Of a stretch of 64,000 nucleotides of DNA, positions 47,156-59,071 are shown in pieces. Under the pieces are notes generated by a model. The model was not told the DNA's origin and searched no databases. It saw nothing but the letters and a program-made list of their open reading frames with translations. The stretch is taken from assembly GCA_026545765.1 (NCBI GenBank), contig CM048840.1, forward strand, positions 27,780,765-27,844,764, in the 5' to 3' direction. The position numbers and the translations under genes were made by a program. This stretch comes from Plantago major (taxonomy: Eukaryota; Streptophyta; Magnoliopsida; Lamiales; Plantaginaceae). The number at the start of each line of letters is the position of its first letter. Positions within the stretch are counted from its first letter, which is position 1.

Positions 47156-48576
47156 TCACATGTGGTAAAGAGTATCCCATCCCAATCCAACATTGTTGAC
47201 ATAGTTATGCTCTTGTGGCATGTAGAACACATTCTCCAGCCCAGTTTCCACTCCAAAGTCCCCAAGAAAAGACGTCTCTTGCTGCATGACATCCATCGAC
47301 AACGATGAAGCCGGACTGTTGCTTGAAAATCCATCCCAACCCTCAGCGGTTGACAGTCGTTGGATCTCTCCCTCCGCTTCCACGAGCTTTTCCTTGATCT
47401 TCTGGAGCTGTACATCAAAATATACACCGTGTTAGAATTAACGAATTATAAGTAACTTAGTAACTCGCTCTCGGATCTACTTAAGGTAATCCGGTAAAAA
47501 TGTAATTGTGTACGGACGGGGAATTTGAATGCGCAGCCATATTAGAATAAAATTGTACCACTACTCTTGTTAAGGATGGCAGGTTGGCATTTTTCTAGTG
47601 GTTGTCTTTAATTTTTGGACAGAAAGCCTTTTCGAGCCTAGTGTAGAAATAGTACTGCATGCATCTTCACACATGCTTCCTTTGTTTCTTTCTTTTATTT
47701 TAGTACTATTTAATTAAAGAACTAATTTTCTATAAATATGTGGATTAGGACTACGAGATTTAGTCCTATTTCTTCAAGTTTATGTAACTTATACTACTTC
47801 CATTCTAATTGTTACCCCATACATTTGCTTCAATAACACTAACTTGTAGTGTGAATATCAGACACAGGGACACCTACCTAGCACAATATATTTATACTAT
47901 TCAAATTGAGTAATACCTCATCTCCGGTTAATAATGTGTCGATTAATTTTTTAGGTCGACTTTCTATCATAAATTACTTCTAATTAAAAAAATAATAAGG
48001 AAATCATATTGTGAAAGTAATTTTAATAATGATTGCACAATAAATTCGCAATAATGAATATGTACCTCGGTCTCAAGGCGACGCTTTTCGAACACATTGG
48101 AGTCATGGTCGGACTTGAGTTGGGAGTATTCCTCCTCAAGCTTCTTGGTCTTCCACCTCGCTCGCCTGTTCTGGAACCACACGGCCACCTGCCTCGGATC
48201 GAGCCCAAGCTCCTTCGCCAGCTTGTCCTTTCTCTCCGACTCCAACTTATGCTCGTTTCCGAAGCTCTCCTCGAGTAAGGTCACTTGTTCATCACTTAGC
48301 TTCCTCTTCCGCATTATCACATCTCCACTCTGCTCGTTCTTGGTCTTCTTACGCCTCCTTCGTGCCTTCGGTTTCGGATTCTCGGCCACCGCAACCTCGT
48401 CACCTGCACATTATTTTTAAAAGTAACTCGAGTTAGCAAAAGTTTTTAAGTGTCACTTTTTTTGGTGAACATTTTGTACTAGCTGGCTAACCTTGAGGTG
48501 GTGCAAAGTGGGCATATATTTCATCTGGATAGTACTTAGAGACAAGTAGCATTTGATCGTCAATTTCAGTGTTCAT
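47156..48576 (-). CDS. HD-Zip class I transcription factor, HB21/HB40/HB53 type
   Basis: Three exons on the minus strand: 48576-48492, 48403-48066 and 47407-47156. Both introns have GT-AG ends and the phases fit, giving 224 residues and a TGA stop. The N-terminus ([28 protein letters not shown]) is followed by a basic stretch ([10 protein letters not shown], 41-50), a homeodomain at about 58-113 ([40 protein letters not shown]) and a leucine zipper with heptad positions L117, L124, N131, L138, I145 and A152. The proteins of this group bind CAATNATTG-type sites as dimers; in Arabidopsis HB21, HB40 and HB53 act downstream of BRANCHED1 in bud dormancy and abscisic acid accumulation. The group is assigned from motif wording; which paralogue it is cannot be said. 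Confidence 0.93.
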
Positions 48577-48680
48577 TTTTTCAGTGTTTGTTTGTGTTAT
48601 GTAGTACAAGTACTGCAAATGATAGTAAAGGGACTAGGTAGAATTAGCAAGGCAGTTGATGGAATGAGAGTTTGGACCTT

Positions 48681-48690
48681 TATTTATATA
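48681..48690 (-). promoter_or_regulatory. Likely TATA box of the HD-Zip gene
   Basis: On the minus strand TATATAAATA lies about 105 bases upstream of the start codon, in a standard plant position. No other strong candidate was seen nearby. Confidence 0.65.
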
Positions 48691-48699
48691 GCCGGAGAT

Positions 48700-50159
48700 T
48701 TGAAAACAGGCTTGGTCTAGCATTGAATTACAAGAATGCCATTGTATGATTAGTGTGTTTATGTGGGCAAATAAGAAGCTAATGGATAGGTTTTTCCAAG
48801 TTTGGATAATTTAATTGGATAAGGGCAGCATATGGTTTTTTCTTTCTTTCTATTTTTATTTTATGCTACTCTCTTTATATATACTTCCATGCATTGGTTT
48901 GAATATTTGACTAAACGCGGCAGTAGAGTGGGGAGTTTAATAGTCATTCATGTTTGATGTTCCTAGTGACTAAATATAAAATAACAACAACAACAACAAT
49001 TTCTACTCTTAATTTAGAATAGCGTCTTGTGTTTTTGTAGAATAAATCATTTGGTTAGATTTTTTTCATTAATTTCGATGTTTAAGGTTTTTTATATGTT
49101 GTTTCCATTGTCAATCAAATTAAATACAAAAAGAAAGGCAGCTGATGTATTGCAATATTTACTACAAATTTTTCGGGCTATTGAGTATAAATTACACTAC
49201 ACTAGAAGCTCTTTATAGATACTCTATATATATATATTTTTTTTTAAATATTCTAAAAGTTTAATTCGAGACGTGATCATTTTAGCATTCCTTATATACA
49301 TTGCGACCTTGAAACTTTGTTAATAACATTTCGTCGTTAAAAAATATCCGAAAATGTGATGATATAATATGATTATAGGAAAAATATACTTGGATTGGAC
49401 TACAAAACAAGCATAGTTGATGAATGTTTTACAGATAAGGTTTTCATTTTGGGAACTTAATTAGGTCATGCAAGCTTTTTCAATAGCTTGACTTGGTGAG
49501 CCGTGATTCAATCAATGGAGTGAAGTGCATGATTTCTTGTGTGAATAAAACACTTCTTTTAATTTCTTTTTCTTTTTGTAACACATAGTAGTATTAGTTT
49601 TTTTGTCCATTGCGGTATAAATTCACCAATGATAGAAAGGGAAATTGTTGAATTTTGTTTTTTGTGATAGTTAATTAGTTGTTGAAATGTTGACACCATG
49701 TCTTTAGTCTGTTTGTATATGTAACATATCCTACATGGTTAAGTAGCCTGGAAGGGACATGGGTCATATGATTCTAATGCTTAGTTAGTGTGATTACGAC
49801 ATGTCATTCCCAAACATTACGGATAAAGTTCGTAGATCCATCGAATGTTGTAGTAACACTTAATTCTAACTACTAATCTCACCATCATTACTTACTCGTG
49901 ATCGACAAATGTCCAAACCTCATCTCGATCATCATGGGATGCAATTGCTATCCACTTTAAACAACAAATAATTTACAAGTTCACGTGCGATGCGACGGAC
50001 ATATTAAGATTTCCTATTAAGTACTCATCATAATTAGTCGGACGTAGTAAATATGGTGGGAAAGTAAAAATGAATTTAATTTATTATGATGTGAATTTTT
50101 TAATGGAGCATATATAGAAATGTGCATGGAGCATAACAAAGAAAACTAAGGGAGGAATG
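48700..50159. other. Upstream region of the HD-Zip gene
   Basis: AT-rich with an (AAC)n microsatellite at about 48980-48999. The ORF at 49027-49218 has no domain. Confidence 0.4.
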
Positions 50160-50319
50160 CAGGGGCGGAGCCAGGAGCTCGGCGGTCCAAATTCTACATA
50201 TGAACATATTTTTGAAATTTGTGGGAACTTAGAATTATCGAAAATATTATCTATAAAAAATTATTTTTCAATATTTAGGGGGCGAAATCCCTACAATCTC
50301 GCCTCCTAACTCTGCCCTA
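50160..50319. mobile_element. Short hAT-type MITE (160 bp)
   Basis: Begins CAGGGGCGGAGCCAGGAG and ends CTCCTAACTCTGCCCTA, an imperfect inverted repeat of the same type as the element at 4098. The 8-bp flanks (GAGGAATG and TATGAAAG) agree at five positions only, so the target duplication is weak or decayed. Confidence 0.6.
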
Positions 50320-50853
50320 TATGAAAGTGAATGTAAAGTTCCATTATCTGCCAAATTCATGTTGACTCATAAGAAAGGTGAGGCGCGGCCGAAAAGAGAA
50401 GGAAGGTAGAAATTGGGTTTCCTGATTGGGTAATTGTAATTAAGAAGGTGAGGGGCAACTTTTGCATGATCATCAAACAGATTTTGTTTTATTAGGCCAT
50501 TATGTGTGAAACCAACCTTATCACTATTCCATGTATCCTATTCCTAGTACTATTTATCTAACTTGCTTGGAATCCATCAATTTCACAAACAAATGCATGT
50601 ATCGCTCGGGTGACAATATTTCGCCTCAACTTCATGAATACCAAATGTTATTTCATAAAATTAAGTAGACAAAGTACTACATAAAATTCAAAACCATATA
50701 AAATATACAAATTTGAAAATTTAGATGGACGTGTCAACCAAACTGCACCCGTGCGATGCGATGCGATGCCACTCCACGTACGTAGTATCGTAATATCTTT
50801 TCATATTTTATTTTGAGTGTTAAATGTTGTTTTCTTTTGTTGTTTTCTTTTGT
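50320..50853. other. Spacer between two hAT-type elements
   Basis: Non-coding; includes GATGCGATGCGATGCCAC, a short GATGC repeat, at about 50757. Confidence 0.4.
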
Positions 50854-50861
50854 ATTCTACG

Positions 50862-51823
50862 TAGAGGTGTCAACCGGGCCGGGCTCATTTTTTAAGGGGC
50901 CGGGCCGGGCTTTTAGAGAAATATTTAGGCCCGGCCAAGCCCCTAGGCCCATTAAAATACGGGTCTGTCCGGACTATAACGAGCCAGTTCGGGCCTGAAA
51001 AAAAAAACTAAAATTTTAGAACTTTTTTGTATGAGTGAGATTCATTCTTACCCATCTAACACGGGTGAAATTTTTTTTAGGTACACTACAATGAGACAGT
51101 GTCAATTTAGGTACACTAGAATGGTATTGACCGATTTTGGTACACAACAACAACATCACGTACAATTTATATACTCCGTTCAATTTTCCGTCAAAATCGA
51201 TGACGTGTCCACCGGAGAACTGAGTTTGACCCGATAATTCGCCATAATTTAATTTTGACCGAATTAATTCGCCAATAATTTAATTGTAAATATTTTTTCG
51301 TACTTCTCCCTTGTTTCAACGGTACGTTGTTATCGTTTCTCTTACTTCTAATGTTAAGGAGGTTCTTATTGGATCCAACATGAACCCTATTAGCATTTTA
51401 TTTTTAAAACTAAAGTAGAATTACGTACTCAAGCGTACAACTTTTAATGAATGTTATACTGGTCAAATTTAAAAAAATTCTTTAATCTAACGTGAACAAA
51501 ATGTGTAGTGGTTTAGTCAGTGTTCCCTAATTAGTAAAGGCGAAACTTTTTAATTGTGTATTAAACTTTCCAACCCCAATTTAAATATGTTGGCACAATT
51601 ATAATTAACACATTATGATTCAAGTCAAATATCAACTAATATACTTACTAAATATGTCGGGCTTTTCGGGCCGGGCTTAAGCGGTCCGGTCCGGGCCATG
51701 TAATAGGTAGCCCCTAAAGCCCCAAACAAATGTTCGGTCCGGGCTGGTCACGGACCTATATTAACTGGCCATTCCGAACCTACTTTTTACGGGGCGGGGC
51801 GGACAGGCCCATTAGCACCTCTA
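50862..51823. mobile_element. hAT-type non-autonomous element (962 bp)
   Basis: Begins TAGAGGTGTCAACCGGGCC and ends GGCCCATTAGCACCTCTA. The 8-bp flanks ATTCTACG (50854-50861) and ATTCTACA (51824-51831) match at seven of eight positions. GGGCCGGGC-rich arms at both ends, with an AT-rich core, are typical of a widespread plant hAT-derived MITE group. No transposase is encoded. Confidence 0.82.
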
Positions 51824-52449
51824 ATTCTACATTTTACATTTTATATTTACCGTTTAAGATTTATTCGTAGTCAAAGTTGAAAACGATTGACCGAAAAAAG
51901 TCAAAGTGGGTAATATGGGACGGGACGGAGGAATTACGTATTAGTAGCAAATAGTAAAGTGGTTAGGTAGCGGGTTGGGATCCCAAAGGTGACCACAGTA
52001 AATTAACTAACGATTTTGGATTGTACTGGAAAATTCCAAATAAATTGTCTTCTTCTCCAATGAAGTACTAGTAATTGTAAAAGTGTGCAAATTTTCCATG
52101 ACAATTGAGCCGTACGTACACCTTAGCCCCTCCACACCTAAATTACATACGCGTTGCACCTTCTCATTGGCCTACCTATCTATTTCCCTAATTTTGTCCT
52201 CCAAAGTAACGTGTAAACCACGTTTATTTGATTTTATATTCTTAATAATCATGACCCCGCACACTATGTACTCCCTCCGTCCCACAACAAATGTCACATA
52301 TTCCATTTATATTTATGTCACTACAAATGTCACATTTCCATATTTTGCAACATTTACAGTCCATTTACAACCCATGTGCATTTGTCCCCAACATTTACAC
52401 TGCATATTAATCTCCGTGCCCAAAAACAAATGAATATATATAAACGACA
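51824..52449. other. Spacer with Stowaway-like ends
   Basis: GGGACGGGACGGAGGAATTACG (about 51917) and CTCCCTCCGTCCCACAAC (about 52270) each resemble one end of a Tc1/mariner-type MITE, but they face outward from one another and do not form one element. They are probably truncated relics. Confidence 0.35.
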
Positions 52450-53262
52450 GTGGACAGATTGAATCAAATCGCCTTCAACAACAAGAATCGAGGTCTATGC
52501 TTGCACAGATTCCTTAAAGCAAATATGCCATCTCACCTATGGTGCTTGAGACGTTGAGCGTTTGCCTCACAGGATACAACGATTAACTAAAATTACTAGC
52601 CGCACAAGCTAGCAATTTTCGGGAATTGAAACAGATGCTCGGTTTATGCGAAATCAGGGAAGGAGAAAGAACAGTAAGAAGAAGAGGAGAAAGGCTAATT
52701 TCGTGTGTCTCTCCTTACTGATTCTGAGACCATTATATAGGTCAGAAACAAAGGTAACAGCTCAAGTTTTAATTTCATAACAGTCAGCAACTAATGACAG
52801 ATTTGATTACAAAATCAAATATGAGATCATGCTGCAGCAAATGTTGTAACTCCTTAACAGTTACAAAATAAGAAATTAAAACAATGTTTCAGGAAGGATC
52901 AACCAGACCTGTAGCAAAACGTTGGCACGCGTGGGCTAGCCGCATGTGCCTATTTCAGTCCGGCATTCGTGTACACAGGTTGCACGTGCCTGCTCGCACC
53001 CAAGTCCCACTAGTTTCAAAGACAAATCGGCGATTTGCACCTCATGGCCAAGATAGAGAGTCTTCCATAACCTTATCATCACACTTGAACAAGTAGTATA
53101 GCATGATAGGTTATAAACTAGTGAAACCTTTTGTTATTTGTCAATCTGAGACAATCCCACTTATCCTTCCAACTTTGAGCAACTATTCATCACTGACCCA
53201 AGGTCCGTCTTGGGCGTCCAATATATCAAATCAAAGCTCTCACTTAGTAGCTTATGACTATA
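52450..53262 (-). other. Possible LTR, minus orientation
   Basis: On the minus strand CTATATAATGG (about 52743) is followed by a pyrimidine/purine-rich leader-like region and downstream GTTGTTGAAGGCGATTTG. This looks like the TATA-R-U5 part of an LTR. No matching second copy, TG..CA pair or target duplication was found. Confidence 0.3.
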
Positions 53263-53539
53263 CACTGCAAAAAAAAAAAAAAAAAAGGCTTTTAGCGACG
53301 GATTTATCTGTCGCTAAAAGCCTCCCGATTCGTCACTAAATCCGTAGCGACGGATAGGACGCCCGTCTCTAAAACGGGCGTCGCAAAGCTTTTAGAGACA
53401 GATAAACAATCCGTCTCTAATTCGCGACGATTAATTCCGTTGACTGTGCACTTAGGATTTAGCGACGGATAACTATTCGTCGCTAAAAATTAATTTTTTT
53501 TTAAATCTGCAATTTTATATCGAAATTTTTTTTTAATCG

Positions 53540-53750
53540 AAAATTTTATACGAATATTCAATACGGATAAACCGACAATTTTGTTCAATACGGATAAACC
53601 GACAATTTTATACGAATATTCAATACGGATAAACCGATAATTTTCTACGAATATTCAATACGGATAAACCGACAATTATATACGGATATTCAATACGGTT
53701 AAACCAACAATTATATACAAATATAAAATACGGATAAACCGACAATACAA
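53540..53750. repeat. Short tandem repeat in element D
   Basis: Seven or so diverged copies of AATACGGATAAACCGACAAT, usually separated by TTATACGAATATTC. It is mirrored in element E at 58420-58590. Confidence 0.85.
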
Positions 53751-53884
53751 TAAATCGAAAATTTCGTACAATATTCAATATTCATTATTCAATAATACAA
53801 TATACAACATTTAATAATTAATACAAAGAAGAAATTACAAAATTAATAAGAAAAAATTTTAAAAAAAAAAGCTGTCGGATCTTG

Positions 53885-54205
53885 GACGTCGGATCTGGTC
53901 GGAGGAAGGAGTGGATGGTGGTGGTGGTGGTGGATGGCGGGTGGTGGCAGTGGTGGTGGTTGACGGGTAGTGGTGGTGGAGGAGAGGTGTGCGGGTGGTG
54001 GTGGAGGATGGGTGGTGGTGGTGGAGGTGGAAAGGGGGCGATGGTGGAGGAGAGGGAAGCAGTGGTGGTGGAGGTGGAAGGCGGGTGGTGGTGGAGGAGA
54101 GGAAGGCGGGTAGTGGTGGTGGAAGGAGAGTTGGTGGAGGAAGGGAGATGGTGGTGGTGGAGGAGAAGGGAGATGGTGGTGGTGGAAGAATGATGATGGT
54201 GGAAT
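53885..54205 (+). repeat. GGT/GGA-rich tract in element D
   Basis: About 320 bases made of GGTGGTGG, GGAGG and GGCGG runs with hardly any C on this strand. ORFs through it are Gly/Val/Trp rich in several frames, as expected from a trinucleotide-like repeat, and are not called as genes. Confidence 0.9.
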
Positions 54206-54547
54206 GAGGCAGATCTGGGTCTGGGTATATTAGGGTTTTAGCGACAGATAGATTTATCCGTCGCTAATTAGCAACGGATAAATCTATCCGTTGCTAAATT
54301 TTATTTCTTTTTTTTTTTAATTTTAGGGTCAACTTAATTAGAGATGGATAAATTTATCCGTCGCTAATTTAGCGACAGATAAATTTATCTGTCACTAATT
54401 AGCGACGGATAGTTAATCCGTCCCTATTTAGAGACGGATTGAGCAAATTGCTCAATCAGTCTCTAATCTGTCGCTAAAAGTAGCGATTCGTCGCTATTTA
54501 GCGACGGATAAAATCCGTCTCTAAAACCGGAAATTCTTGTAGTGATA

Positions 54548-54761
54548 TATTTAGTTTCTCAATTAACACATAATCAAGAAATAGTCTCCATGTAAATATA
54601 CCCCCACAAGGCATTATTTACTAGTTGGTTTTCTTCAAAATTCCAACATTATATTACAAAATCTACACCAAGGGATTTGAACTCGAGAAATGGTATACTA
54701 TCTACCTTATTCGCTCTTAATGAACTCCTACCGAAGATAGGAAGGATCGATCATATGAAGG
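54548..54761. other. Short spacer between element D and the copia LTR
   Basis: Non-coding. No feature recognised. Confidence 0.4.
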
Positions 54762-55182
54762 TGTGACAACGGACGCAAAAAAGATCATAAACAACGTGAA
54801 TAAAGAACACAGAGATTTAACGTGGTTCACTAACAATGAGTTAGCTACGTCCACGGGCAGAGAATAGAACAATTTTATTGATCTTGAAGAGTACTGATTA
54901 CATAATGATATCACTGAATGATCACTGAATAAAATAATGATCACAGATTAATCTGATTACAGAATAATCAGATTACAGAATGATCATCTCAGAATGCAAA
55001 ATGATTTAACTAGGCTAAGAGGAAGTATATATAATTACTTCTCTAGACAGATACCGAACAGGACTAGGAAATAGAACCCAATCCTGACAAACATAGTATA
55101 CAAATAACCTAGTGGACAAATAAGCCCAAACCTGATAAACCTAGGAAATAGGCCTAATCCTGATTCAGGGCATATTCTAACA
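54762..55182 (-). repeat. 3' LTR of the copia element
   Basis: 421 bases, TGTGACAACGG to CATATTCTAACA. The polypurine tract lies directly beyond its inner end. Confidence 0.88.
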
Positions 55183-55284
55183 AATCTCCACCTTGACTTG
55201 AATCCTCTCACAAATAACAGATGTACCAGATGCACCATAACAATGCCAGATGTACCAGAAAACTTCTCTACCTCAGATGTTGCC

Positions 55285-55785
55285 TCAACAACTCCTAACA
55301 TTTAGCAAGTCCAAACAATGTTGAAATTTGCTATGTGAAATCGGCTTGGTAAACATATCAGCTGGATTATTAGCAGTACCCACTTTGTTCACCTCAATTC
55401 TCTTCTCACTTCTTAGAAAATGATACCTCACATCGATGTGCTTAGTCCTCTCATGATGGACTTGATCCTTGGATAAACAGATTGCACTGAGGTTGTCACA
55501 ATACACAATAGACTGATCATGATGTAGACCCAAATCACTGACCAATCCCTTTAACCAGATTCCCTCTTTTGCTACTTCTGTCAACGCCATTTACTCTGCT
55601 TCCGTAGTAGACAAAGTCACTGTAAGTTGCAAAGTAGCTTTCCAACAGACAACTGAACTACCACGTGTGAAAACATAACCGATCATAGATCTTCTACTGT
55701 CAACATCTCCAGCATAATCAGAGTCTGAAAACCCTGTCACCAAACTCTCTGTATCACCTCCATAAATGAGACCAACATCAGACAT
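55285..55785 (-). pseudogene. Copia RNase H remnant
   Basis: Reads SDVGLIYGGDTESLVTGFSDSDYAGD, then STTEAE, a stop, and EVAKEGIWLKGLVSDLG with YCDNLSAICLSKDQVHHERTKHIDVRYHFLRS and ADMFTKP. These are the standard copia RNase H motifs. One in-frame stop at about 55591-55593 separates two ORFs. Upstream, TRPDLA and the RT connection are visible near 55870 in a broken frame. Confidence 0.9.
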
Positions 55786-55789
55786 ACAT

Positions 55790-56224
55790 TTTAGGTACCG
55801 AAAAATCCTCTTCGCAGTTTGCCAGGGTCACTCATAAACCTACTAACGACACTAACAGACTATGCAAGATCAGGTCTAGTGCAGACCATTGCATACATCA
55901 AGCTTCCTACTGCACTAGCATAGAGAACTCAAGACATGTACTCCTCAACAGATTTTGGTGAAAAAACAACAGACGGATATGCATTTGTAACACTAGGAGT
56001 ATCTATGTGAGGTCCACGATTTATCAGATATCATGTTGTACTAACCGCTTCTGCCTAGAATCTTCTAGTTAGTCCAACATTAGAGAGCATGCATCTAGCT
56101 CTCTCCAGAAGTGTCTGATTCATACGTTCTACTACACCATTTTGATGTGGTGTATCCCTGACTGTATGATGCCAAGCAATCCCTTCATTCTTGCAGAACT
56201 CATCGAACTCAGACCAGCAAAATT
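55790..56224 (-). pseudogene. Copia integrase remnant and RT deletion junction
   Basis: The minus strand holds RLRIDNGLEFCWSEFDEFC (from about 56250), GIAWHHTVRDTPHQNGVVERMNQTLLERARCML, and then NRGPHIDTPS, interrupted by stops. This is the end of the integrase core. The polyprotein then jumps to MYAMVCTRPDLA, so the whole reverse transcriptase is missing. Confidence 0.75.
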
Positions 56225-57605
56225 CTAGACCATTATCAATTCGCAGCCTTCTGATCTTCTTCCCTTAGTCATCCTTGAGAAATCATCCATCATTGACACA
56301 AAATATATGTGACCCCCTAAAGACTCCACCCAGGAAGGACCCCAACAATCATAATGGATGTAATCAAGTGTGCCTTTTGTTCTATGTATAGCTTTAGGAA
56401 ACTTGCTGCGATGTAACTTCCCAAAGAATTCACCGAATTCAAGATCCGTGACCTTGTGACTACAAAGAAGATCAGTTTTTGACAGAATTTGCATCCCTCT
56501 TGCACTCATGTGACCAAGCCTCATATGCCATAACTTGGTCATGTTCTCCTTATCAATCTCCAATGATGCAACAACGACAGATCCTGATAACGTAGAACCT
56601 TGAAGAATATACAAGGTACCACGTTTTACACCTTTCAGAACAACATTCGAACCCTTACAGACCTGTAAAACTCCACCACCACCTTGACAAATGAAACCCT
56701 TGTGGTCATGTGTACTCAAAGATATCAGATTCTTTGTCATAAGTGGAATATGCCTAACATCATTCCATGTGCAGGATTTACCATCATGTGTCCGAATTTT
56801 GATTGAGCCTATTACAACCGTCTTACAAAGAGAACTCTTACCCATAGAAATATTTCCACCGTCTACTTGGTCGTAGGTTCTAAACCACTCCCTGCACGGA
56901 CATATATGATAAGACGTTCCAAAATCAAGGATCCACGAATCACTGCGATGCGTATGCTCATCAGCAACTAGAGCAATATCCTCTTCAGAATTGGTATCAG
57001 CTACAACAACAGTTCCTGTCGATTTATCCTGTTGCCTCTTCTTCTTAGGACATTCAGATTTCCAGTGTCCCTTATCTTTACAGTAATTACAGGTATCATT
57101 CGGTTTTGGACCCTTAGAAGCTGGTTTCTTGAATTTCTTCTTTCCTGAATTTCCATGTCCATTACTCCCACTGGCTACTAACCCATCAGCCTGATTATCA
57201 GCACCTTTACCAGCCGCCTTATGGCGCAACTCTCTAGTATGGAGGGATGATCTAACCTCTTCTGGAGAAATAGTATCTTTACCAACAATGAATGATTGCA
57301 TGAAATTTTCATACGATAAGGGTAAAGACACTAACAGAATTAAAGCAGCGTCCTCATCTTCAACCTTAACTTCAATATTATGCAATTCTAGTAAAATTGT
57401 GTTTAACTGATCTAGGTGATCTCGAAGAGGCAAACCTTCCTGCATTCGCAGACTGAACAGACGTTGCTTCAGAAGCAACTTATTGGTTAAGGACTTTGTC
57501 ATATAGAGACTCTCGAGCTTAACCCACAGACCTTGCGCGATTTCCTCCTCCGCGATCTCGGTGATAATATCGTCAGCAAGACACCATAATCGTCGAGTGT
57601 GCCTT
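56225..57605 (-). pseudogene. Copia gag, protease and start of integrase
   Basis: The frame at 57502-56225 encodes gag (QGLPLRDHLDQLNTILLEL.., VSLPLSYENFMQSF), a CCHC zinc knuckle (CNYCKDKGHWKSEC), the protease region and the GAG-pre-integrase segment (LWHMRLGHMSARGM, then YDCWGPS). The protease has LDFGTSYH where copia has DSGA/T, so the catalytic Asp-Ser-Gly is altered. The gag start is beyond element E, at 59020-58859. Style of motifs is that of the Tork/Tnt1 lineage, by judgement. The frame is lost after MDDFSRMTK. Confidence 0.9.
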
Positions 57606-58855
57606 CACTACAAGAATTTCCGGTTTTAGAGACGGAATTTAGCGACGGATTTTATCCGTCGCAAAATAGCGACGAATCGCTACTTTTAACGACGGATTGA
57701 GCAATTTGCTCAATCCGTCTCTAATCCGTCGCTAATCCGTCTCTAAATAGGGACGGATTAACTATCCGTTGCTAATTAGAGACGGATAAATTTATCCATC
57801 TCTAATTAAGTTGACCCAAAAATTAAAAAAAAAAAGAAATAAAATTTAGCGGCGGATAGATTTATCCGTCGCTAATTAATTAGCGTCAGATAAATCTATC
57901 CGTCGCTAAAACCCTAATATACCCAGATCCAGATCTGCCTCATTCCACCATCATCATTCTTCCACCACCACCATCTCCCTTCTCCTCCACCACCACCATC
58001 TCCCTTCCTCCACCACCTCTCCTTCCACCACCACTACCCACCTTCCTCTCCTCCACCACCACCCGCCTTCCACCTCCACCACCACTGCCTCCGTCTCCTC
58101 CACCACCGCCCCCCTTCCACCTCCACCCGTCCTCCACCACCACCCGCACACCTCTCCTCCACCACCACTACCCGTCAATCACCACCACTGCCTCCACCAC
58201 CACTACCACCACCCGCCGTCCACCACCACCACCGTCCACTCCTTCCTACGACCAGATCCGACGTCCAAGATCCGACAGTTTTTTTTTTAATTTTTTCTTA
58301 TTAATTTTGTAATTTCTTCTTTGTATTAATTATTAAATGTTGTATATTGTATTATTGAATAATGAATATTGAATATTGTATGAAATTTTCGATTTATTCG
58401 TATTGTATATTTGTATATAACTGTCGGTTTATCCGTATTAAATATTCGTATATAATTATCGGTTTATCCGTATTGAATATTCGTATAAAATTGTCGGTTT
58501 ATCCGTATTAAATATTCGTATAAAATTGTCGGTTTATCCGTATTGAATAAAATTGTCGGTTTATCCGTATTGAATATTCGTATAAAATTTTCGATATAAA
58601 ATTGCAGATTTTTTTTTAAAAACTTAATTTTTAGCGACAGATAACTATCCGTCGCTAAATCCTAAGTGCACAGTCAACATAATTAACTGTCGCTAATCCA
58701 TCGCGAATTAGAGACGGATTGTCTATCCGTCTCTAAAAGCTTTGCAACGCCCGTTTTAGAGACGGACGTCCTATCCGTCGCTACGTATTTAGCGACGAAT
58801 CGGGAGGCTTTTAGCGACGGATAAATTCGTCGCTAAAAGCCTATTTTTTGTAGTG
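57606..58855 (-). mobile_element. Non-autonomous CACTA element E (1250 bp), inverted copy of D
   Basis: Ends CACTACAAGAATTTCCGG and ATTTTTTGTAGTG with the 3-bp duplication CTT at 57603-57605 and 58856-58858. Read in reverse it follows element D feature by feature: GGT tract, CGGATAAACCGACAA block and subterminal arrays. E sits inside the gag gene of the copia element and splits it cleanly. It carries no transposase. Confidence 0.93.
57935..58255 (-). repeat. GGT/GGA-rich tract in element E
   Basis: On the plus strand it reads CCACCACCAC and TCCTCCACC; the minus strand is the GGT-rich strand, as in D. It aligns with 53885-54205 with several small length changes. Confidence 0.9.
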
Positions 58856-58858
58856 CTT

Positions 58859-59020
58859 CTCTTCCAGAACAACCATAACAGCGGTGACTTTTTCTGTCGA
58901 TTTCCTAACAAGCGGCGCCTATAGTCCTTGTTGTTTCAACAAAGCTCACATCTTGATTTGCCATAAACTGGAACTATTTCTACCGGTAAATTTGTCGATC
59001 TTCACGTTAATACCGGACAT
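58859..59020 (-). pseudogene. Copia gag N-terminus
   Basis: ATG at 59020 opens MSGINVKIDKFTGRNSSSLWQIKM, the usual start of a copia gag. Two stops follow (after QIKM and after KQQGL) before the sequence KSTEKVTAVMVVLEE at the E insertion site. It continues as HTRRLWCLADDII beyond E (from about 57602). Confidence 0.85.
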
Positions 59021-59071
59021 CTTTCTCAGCGAATTTCAAACACTAGAACAGATCCAGCTCTGATACCATTT

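Larger units (their letters stand above)
53263..54544 (+). mobile_element. Non-autonomous CACTA element D (1282 bp)
   Basis: Ends CACTGCAAAAAAAAAAAA and ATTCTTGTAGTG, flanked by the 3-bp duplication ATA (53260-53262 and 54545-54547). Subterminal arrays of TTAGCGACGGAT and ATCCGTCGCTAA type enclose an AT-rich ATACGGATAAACCGACAA repeat block (53540-53750) and a GGT-rich tract. There is no transposase gene, so it depends on another CACTA element for movement. Confidence 0.92.

Noticed and set aside
47967-48389. Unspliced 140-residue version of the HD-Zip protein
   Set aside because: It reads into the intron after RRLETE. Splicing at GT 48065 and AG 47408 gives the family-typical zipper and C-terminus.
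51917-52290. A single Stowaway-type MITE
   Set aside because: The two end-like sequences face the wrong way for one element, and no TA duplication could be placed.
53882-54207. Gly/Trp/Val-rich ORFs in element D (and the matching ones in E)
   Set aside because: All frames of a GGT-rich repeat stay open; frames overlap and no start context or homologue is evident.
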